The notes under the pieces are model-generated. The model was not told the origin of the DNA, made no database searches, and saw only the letters and a program-made list of their open reading frames with translations. 64,000 nt of DNA from the NCBI GenBank assembly GCA_007922225.1, contig ML679969.1:13823999-13887998 (forward strand), given 5' to 3'. This document shows, piece by piece, positions 56,805 to 64,000 of this stretch. Position 1 is the stretch's first letter, and each line of letters opens with the position of its first letter. The DNA comes from Emydura subglobosa (lineage: Eukaryota > Chordata > Testudines > Chelidae). Made by a program: the position numbers and the translations under genes.

Positions 56805-59800
56805 CTTCCTAACAACGATCCTCATTTCTGAAACAGTGCATTTTATACTAAGAAGGATACATCTTACTCATCATCTGCAGAGCTGGATGAATAGAGGTGA
56901 TAGTTTTTCACAATGTTTACAAACTAAATACAATACTTCAGTTCACAATGTCTGTAAAGCCATTCTTAATTTTTTTTTAACAATGTTTTCACACATGGAA
57001 TTCTATTTGTATGAATGTTCTCAAACAAAATGAATAATGCGAACAATTCAAAACTATTTCTGTAAGGAAATGAAATTTGTCTTGTAATGGAATGGATTTT
57101 GCTTGAGATAAAAAGTGGAAATGCCATCTGACATCAAGTGACCAATCATGAATAGCAATTTAAAAAAAAACTAACCAAGCATGGTTGGCAAAGCCACCAA
57201 TAGGCCATACATTTTTTTTCCAAACTCATAAATATCAATGAATTTCATAAATTGAAAAATGGCCAAATTTCATTTAAAATATTTTTTTGCTCAGTTGCGA
57301 TTATAGTTACACTCAAAATTCATTGATTTTTTAAATTTTACAATCAGATTCCATGAAGCCCAGAGAAATGTGTTCAGCTGTAGTTGATACCTTTGTTTAT
57401 TATTTTTTTAATGTCCAAAATGCAGAAGAAAAGCAAAAAAAGACATGCAGTACAAAAATCAAGCTCAACTAGATATTGCCTGCGCTCTGTGGCAGGAAAT
57501 TCCTGAAGCGCTAGAATCATGGCTTGGCTGAATGATTAATGAATGAGTTAGTCAAAGAAAGGAGGAAAGAAAGAATGAAAAAAGAGAGAAACTCACAACT
57601 AAACTTTCCCGGATGGGTAATGGAGGTGCCTCACACGTTCATTCTGGAGTGAATTCCTTCTGTTGTGAAGTATGTAGTGTATAGAATGTTTGGTCAATAT
57701 CATGTTCAAAATATGCTTTTGGAAAAGATTCCCCCCACCCCCAATAAAGCATTTGAAATAACTGGCCATTTCAGAGAGGGCTTGGGTACAGGGAAGCTTT
57801 GGGATTACATGAAATACTGTTCACACGCACTAAATATTTTTCTGAGCAGCATAGTAACACCTTGTGGAACAAAGGAAAATATTCCTCAAGTAAATGGTTC
57901 TCAGGCTAGGAAATGGCAGTGACTGTGAATGGAAATAATTCCTCTTGTTTTTCTGTACCTGGCACCACACAGAATTGGTCTTTGAGTATGTTTGTCCTCC
58001 TTAGAGCAATCAGGGGTTAAATATGGTGCCATCTCTTTGGCTCACAAGTCCTGGAAATTGGAGGGAATTTGAACACTGGAGCAGATCGCTTTCTTTTCCT
58101 CCTGTAACCTTGAGGTAAATTTGTTCTTGTCTGCTGTATTCTTCTGATAGGAGTCTCTGTTTACTTTCATATTTTTAAGTAACGTTCCATATCTCCATTA
58201 CTCACTGAATGCTAGGCCTGGCACAAGCCATTTCTATTATCTGCCATATATGTTGACTCTGTGATACTATTTATTTTTGTGGTATACGTGAGAGAACTTA
58301 CTCTCTCTATGGTGTTCCTTACATTTCTGTGGCAGTCCTTTGTTCCCTGACCTAACAGCTACATTTCATGCAAGAAAGCCAGCAATATTTGTCCTCAAGC
58401 TAACGTCCTCAAACAGTCTTAGACTCATTCTGACACTATCTGTTTTGACCTTGGTTTCCTTGTGAGTTCAAATACGAGTTGCCTGCTTTTTGTGCTCTTT
58501 CTCCTTTCGGTTGGTGTCATTTTCAAGTCATTTATAAGCAGTTTTTAATAACAATTTTAATTGCTTTTTAGAAATCTACTTTTAGTCACTAAAGAATCTT
58601 TCATGTGTTACATCTAAGCAGCATGTCTGGAAGCTTTTGAGTTCTGAACTGGAATATGTGTAAAAATAGTACTTCTGCAACTTTATTTGTGAACTGAGTT
58701 CACATTTTGTTGCTGTTTCATTTAAGTATAAGGCTGGAGAAACCTGCAAAGAGATTTCCTGTGCTGTTTCACCTAACATCCTTTGTACTAAAGAATCATC
58801 ATTACTTAGAGCAAGTAAGTGTTTCCATCCTCTGGCAATGAAAGTCATTACATAGGAAGTTGGGCACAGTAAAAGAATAATCAGTAGATTTTTGGTAATG
58901 CTTTAGAATTTTAACCAGATTCTATATCGATGTACTGCTTATTGCAGTAATGATGATCAGTGATCATAGTGGTGGTAATGTACTATGAGAAATATTCATA
59001 ATGATCATAGTAGAAGTTGTGTGCTTGCTACTCCCATACCAGTAAATAGTCAACTGTAGTCCAACATTATTATTTTTTTATTTACAATACTTCTGTGTAA
59101 CCTGTGGTTTCAATCATTCTTGATTTATAATGCTAGAAAGTGGAATCCTTTCACAGGGCTATTTACTTATTGACAGCTACGTAGTTTACGAATACCACAG
59201 TTCAATTTGCTGTGCAACATGATGTGCATTTCATTAATGTTTTTATTTCATGAAAGAAAATTATTCTTGGTTTCATACTTTCTTGCAGAATATATGGACA
59301 CCATTTCATTCCCCCTAAACTAAAAATTAACAAAGTTACAACAAAAATCCTGAAGACTTTTTTTTTTTTTTAATGTATTGGTAGAACCACTTTCTGTTCC
59401 CTTGGTGTCTTTGTTTCCACCCACAAAACACAAAATGCTTCCTCTTCATAATGGGAAGTATTAAAGCAATCTTTGACTAATATTAATTAAATAAAACCGA
59501 GGAATCAAGATCTCAGGGGGTTTTTTTTGTTTTTGTTTTTTTGTTTTTACACTTTCTTTGAAAGTTGGTTGCTCACTAGCACCACCTTTGGGAACTGGTT
59601 CAGTACTAAAACTAGCCACCATTTTTCATCATCATTTCTAATTTTGACAACAACCATGGAAAAAAGTCACATTCTTTTTTCCATGTCTAGACCAGTTCTA
59701 TTCAGATGTCTTTGACTGATGGCTTTATAAAGCACCAATCTTTGTAATATCTGAATACCAAGACTATCTGGAAAATTCAGATTTGGCTTTTGGCTTAGAT

Positions 59801-59949
59801 TTTGCAAACACCAAAAATGTGAATTTCCCTAGATCATGGGATTTGGTTGACCCATCTATAATTGTCCTGTAATGGCCCCAATCATTGTAGGTAAATATAG
59901 GTGTACTGTAATGTTGGAGATCATTATTGTAAAACACTGTGTGGTGTGG

Positions 59950-60110
59950 TTTTGTTTTTGTTTTTGTTTTTGTTTTTTTTTGTTAAATAGAAAGGAACAC
60001 GGTAATGCTACAGATCCAAACGCCACCCAGACTTTTAGAAAATGGGACTCTCGTTCTGTACTTTGTAGCTCAGGTCCATCTGTTTTTTTGTTTGTTTGTT
60101 TGGTTTTTTT
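59950..60110. repeat. T/G simple repeats
   Basis: TTTTTG units at 59950-59982 and TTTG units at 60082-60110. They create the low-complexity 107- and 120-codon frames on the two strands here. Confidence 0.9.
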
Positions 60111-61065
60111 AAAGGAACAAACTTTTTGGTCTGGGAAACCTCTGAGAACAGGCTTTCTTGTAAATATGGACCAAACCATTCTGGTCAGGATGGAATTAGT
60201 GCAAGAAATACTTTCTGTTTCTAGGCCTGGATGACGCTAGGCATGTGAAAATTAAAGCAAACAAAAAAAAAGTTCTTCAAATTTCAGAATAGGCTTGGGG
60301 TCCTGTTTGAGGTAGGGGGTCAGCTCTTATTTCATCTGAACTGCTTCACCCATGCCCTGTGATGATGCAAAACATCTAGCTCCAGGAGGCAAAAGAAAAA
60401 AGCCATTTGTTGAAACTTTCAGCTTACTCATTATTTCTCTTACTAGCCTAAAATATCAAGCAGGGAATACAGAAGGCTGTGTCTGACCTTGAAAGAGAGA
60501 AAGATGCATAAATGTTTATTACAGACATTTGTCCCTTTACTGAGACCGGAAGATTCAGATTTGCACTGTGTGAATATCTCCTACTTTATCTGCTTCATTT
60601 CTTTAACTATGTTGTTTCTTTATACGTTTTTCTCGAATATTTGCTTTCTGGACTATGTTTTTAAGCAAACTTTTTAATTCAAACAACACCTGTTATTTGG
60701 GGGAAGTGTTTGTTGGGTTTTTTGTGTTTCTTTTTAATATGGCATGGCAGTAAATGACTCACTCTCATTTAATAAGAATAAATGAGATGTAAATGTTCAT
60801 GCAGTCACTGTGTGTGCTCTCTGAGTACTCTCTCTGAAACAGTAATTCTGGACACCACCATGCTGCTTGTTTGTCTGGTTTTTTTTGTTTTTTTTAAGAG
60901 GATGCAACCCAAATTAAAAGCCCTTGATTCTCTAGTGTGATGGGATTGCATGTCTGTGTGCTCTGCTCTCCTGATCCTTTGACTGCTGACACAGAACGTA
61001 CCCATCACAGTATCCCAAATAAATCACACCATGTTTTCGCTTTATTGCCCCGAGGGCCTAATCCT

Positions 61066-61082
61066 CCCCCCCCCCGCCCCCC
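61066..61082. repeat. Poly-C tract
   Basis: Ten C, one G, six C. It is followed by an AT-rich repeat-free stretch (61083-61200: AATATGATCATTTG, TTTTGCTAATTAAGAGG) that could be conserved. Confidence 0.9.
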
Positions 61083-61891
61083 ACCATGAATATGATCATT
61101 TGTTGAGTAAATAATGACATTTATCATAGTGCTGTTTATTTTGCTAATTAAGAGGTGGCTGGAACTGACATCCTGGAGGGAAATATAGCAACTGAACACT
61201 AGGGAACTTGGGAGCAGTGCTCCAAAATGCCATTAGCCTAGTTTGTGTCACAGGATAAATACAGCTAATAAAATAGAATAATTAGGTCCCTTTCTTCCAA
61301 TTTGTATTTTAAAAGAATGACATTCCATTGGGCCATAGAAGGAGGTTTCTTGCACCTGTACAATAAGCTTCAAAGAGGCAAGATGGAATGACCCTTTGCA
61401 TGCTACAAAATAAATAAATCAGTGCATTAGTTCCATTTTTAAGGGTGTTTATAGAAATCATCCTATTGAAGATAAATAGTTGTGTGGATAAATTAAGAGC
61501 AAGCAGTTCAAGATACAGCAAGCATTACTTGCTTGGAAGCTCCGGAATCCCATCAGGGCCAATGGTAAATGGGCAATGTTGGTTTCTGAATATCTAAGGT
61601 GATTTAGGTTGTCTGTTATGCATAATAGTTCAACTTTTTCCTCCCACAGGAGAGACTTTTTAAGCATTGTGTGTGGTTTTTTGTTTTGTTTTGTTGTTAT
61701 GAAATTGTGATGTGCACACACTGAAGAAAAATGTGCTTCAGACAACTGTGGGGAGAGTCATATCTCCTCAGGGCTGAAACAAAATTAATTCAAGTAAGAA
61801 AAGAATCTGAACAGATTTCAGAGAGTGATGGTTTCTGGATTGGTTCTCACTGGGAAGAACACACAACCCAAACGATCTCACTTTGCTTAAG

Positions 61892-61943
61892 AATCTGATC
61901 CAAAATCCAATGGAGTCTGTGAGAGTCGTTAGGGGATCAGGCC
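61892..61943. repeat. MITE-like repeat scrap
   Basis: ATCTGATCCAAAATCCAATG at one end and GGGGATCAGGCC at the other, the inverted-terminus arrangement of the 45879-45966 repeat. Confidence 0.45.
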
Positions 61944-64000
61944 ATAAAAGAATGTATATTAATCACAACCTGAAGGGCAAACAATTTCATTAGAGTGAAA
62001 GCCAACCAAAACCTTTGACCCTAAACTGAACTGAAGCTCAACTGTCAAATTTGTTTTGGAATTCAGATTCAGAATCCAAAGTGGGAGTGCTAAAACATGA
62101 GAGATCCTATCCCTGCTGTTTTGCCTGCTCAATCTTACTAGGAAGGAACCAAAATAGATATTTCCCAGAAGAGCTTGTATTCATCTGCCTCATTTCTAGA
62201 CCAGGGAGGTTTGGAGAAGCATCTGAGCCCTTTAGCTATATGCAGCTGAACCAGAGAATCTGTTTGCCCCAACTCTTACTAATGTACATCCTGAATAATT
62301 TCAGATTGAAAGGATATGACGCTATTTCCTTATAGCTTTTCTTTCTATATCTTCTGATTCACTCATTTTCCCCAACCTCTCCCTTTCCCTGGCTTGAGAG
62401 TAGTGTTAGTATAACAACCATTACCTCTCTAAAGGCAGAGTACCTTCAGAGTCCCATCTAGGACTTGTGCAAAGGATGGGTAGTCCCAGGGGCTGCTGAA
62501 TAATCATGCCCACAGCCCTCCCAGAGATGGAGCGTGCAACCTGTGCCATAGGCATATTTTTTCTACAGGGCTCCTTTGCAATTTCAATGGTTTAGTCTTG
62601 ACAGCATAATTCTGCAAAAACCAGCAGTCTGAAGGGTACTATTTATGTGGTAAACAGGACAATAAGGCAATGTGGGTCTTCCTAGACACAGCTGTAGTTT
62701 CTAGGAGCTATTAACAGCTATTAAAGCATCGTTGTTGCTAATTTGGTAGTTAAAGTTTGTGTGTAAATGATTTTCAGGGGTTGCAAATCTGGATGTAAAT
62801 ATTCGCTGTCAGCTGAAGTTTGGCAAACTGAATGTGAATTTTCAAAAATGAGGCTGTTGGGGGAAAAAAACATCTATTGAACTTTTTTTTTTTTTACTGC
62901 TTGATTCTTTTGGGGCTCATGAAAGTTGCTGCATTGACGAGCCCTGGAGACTGAATCATCTTTCCACAGAACAAATACAGGATGGGCCTCAACGGTGCGA
63001 GTGTATCCCACAATACATTGCCTAGACTCGGTTGTGGAGTGACCGCCTCTCGAACTGAGTGGATGATGCAGGCTCCCAGCCCTTTCCACCGCTGTGAGAA
63101 AAGATGACAAGCTTTCCTGACTGCATCTTACTGGGTTCTGGTCCAAAAATCAAGAGTGCAAAAACATTTATCTGAAATCTCAGAACTGCAGAAAGGTTTT
63201 GGAATTGGGTTCTAAAAGTAGATTGACCCGAGGAAGGTAGTGTTCTTGTTTCATCAAAGGGAAATGACCCCTCTCTAGTTAGGTCAAGGACTTTTTTTCT
63301 TTAACCAAATCTTAGCTGTAGACAAAGGTGAAAAACATATCAAAACAGTTCAAAGTGAAACCATATAAATCTGTGCCTCTCCCGGAGTCTTCACCAACAC
63401 CATGACATCAGGGTTAAAAAAGGGAGTCTTTTTTAGCCCAGGAATGCCAAGAAATCCTGCACTATCTTAGGCACTGCTCAGAAACATGGGTATATAAGGA
63501 ATTAAGGAAAAAAAGAGACAGCAGCAATGACTAAGAATACCTCCCTGATATTTCTCCTTTATTTCCATAAGGGGTAATAACTCACGAGTGATCCGGCAGA
63601 GGGCACTTCCTTTAAATAGAACATTCTGATTCACAAGCAGAAGAAGGAAATAAATATTTTCTTTTCGTCTTTGAGAGAGACACATGAATACCAGCTTCTG
63701 AAACGGTATTTTATCTTCCACATTTTTTAAAAAAGAAAGCGAGAGAGAACCAAGAATAGCTCGCTTGTGACCACAGGACTTGAAAAATAGCCTTTTCATT
63801 GTCAGAAGCCTTGCGGGGCACAGGACACTATTTCTTCCTCTGGAATGTTAACCTTCATATAATTCTGGGCTTTATTTTTTTTTCTTCTCCCGGAAAGTCC
63901 TGGCTGCTGGAGCATTAGAACACAGTAGCCTTTTGTAAGGGAAATGATCAATAAACTAGAAGTAAATCATAAATGTTACATGGAGAGCATCATTCTTTAT

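Larger units (their letters stand above)
55626..64000 (+). other. PRDM16: PRDM16 intron 2, 5' part
   Basis: The remaining 8.4 kb lacks any exon-like open frame with splice sites. Exon 3, which should continue the PR domain, is not reached. Content is AT-rich single-copy DNA with simple repeats at 56787-56804, 59950-59982, 60082-60110 and 61066-61082, a terminal-motif repeat scrap at 61892-61943 and a near-palindromic A/T-rich patch at 58953-59015. The open frames up to 120 codons here include T/G-rich low-complexity coding and are considered chance. Confidence 0.85.

Noticed and set aside
59856..60234. Opposed 107- and 120-codon frames
   Set aside because: Both are produced by T/G simple repeats (Phe-Cys and Lys-Gln runs).
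1..64000. CRISPR arrays, bacterial operons, phage, tRNA or rRNA genes
   Set aside because: No spaced direct repeats, no dense coding and no tRNA cloverleaf beyond SINE heads. The window is vertebrate intron.

Overview
The window looks like vertebrate nuclear DNA from a reptile, most likely a turtle. It is AT-rich, has no dense coding, and is scattered with old interspersed repeats of the kinds that fill turtle and other sauropsid genomes: CR1 LINE 3' ends, tRNA-derived SINEs with a MIR-like body, short hAT-like and Tigger/pogo-like MITEs, and a foldback element. The turtle assignment rests on how these repeats read to me and was not tested by a search.

One protein-coding exon is convincing: 55276-55625 on the + strand, 350 bp, flanked by a good splice acceptor and donor. 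Its translation matches the N-terminal exon of PRDM16 (acidic leader, a proline-rich linker, then the first part of the PR/SET domain) and not that of its paralogue MECOM. The exon starts 2 nt inside a codon and ends on a codon boundary, so intron 1 is phase 1 and intron 2 is phase 0. Numbered with the usual 12-codon first exon, it encodes residues 13-129.

Everything else is intron. Positions 1-55275 are the 3' part of PRDM16 intron 1, and 55626-64000 are the 5' part of intron 2. Exon 1, exon 3 and any unrelated gene are not visible. The many short open frames lack splice context, codon bias or recognisable domains and are treated as chance, except one minus-strand frame that is a decayed CR1 reverse-transcriptase fragment.

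Layout: 1-9 kb is mostly single-copy intron with a few repeat scraps and some candidate conserved noncoding stretches (about 4.6-5.9 kb, 7.4 kb and 9.1 kb). 10-12.3 kb is a SINE cluster. 14.1-14.4 kb is a hAT-like MITE. 17-21.3 kb holds a SINE, an old terminal-motif repeat, a foldback element and a Tigger-like MITE inserted in an older repeat. 25.5 and 27.9 kb carry CR1 tails. 30.2-30.7 and 34.2-34.5 kb look like regulatory or conserved DNA. 41.05-42.65 kb is a SINE split by a CR1 insertion. 44.2 kb has a perfect 34-bp tandem duplication. 45.9, 49.7, 51.2-52.0 and 52.6-52.9 kb hold further repeats. 55.3-55.6 kb is the exon, and the remaining 8.4 kb is intron 2 with little but simple repeats.

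No novel gene system was found. The points most worth checking are the two nested insertions, which give relative ages, the foldback element, the perfect tandem duplication, and the repeat-free intron blocks that may be PRDM16 enhancers.
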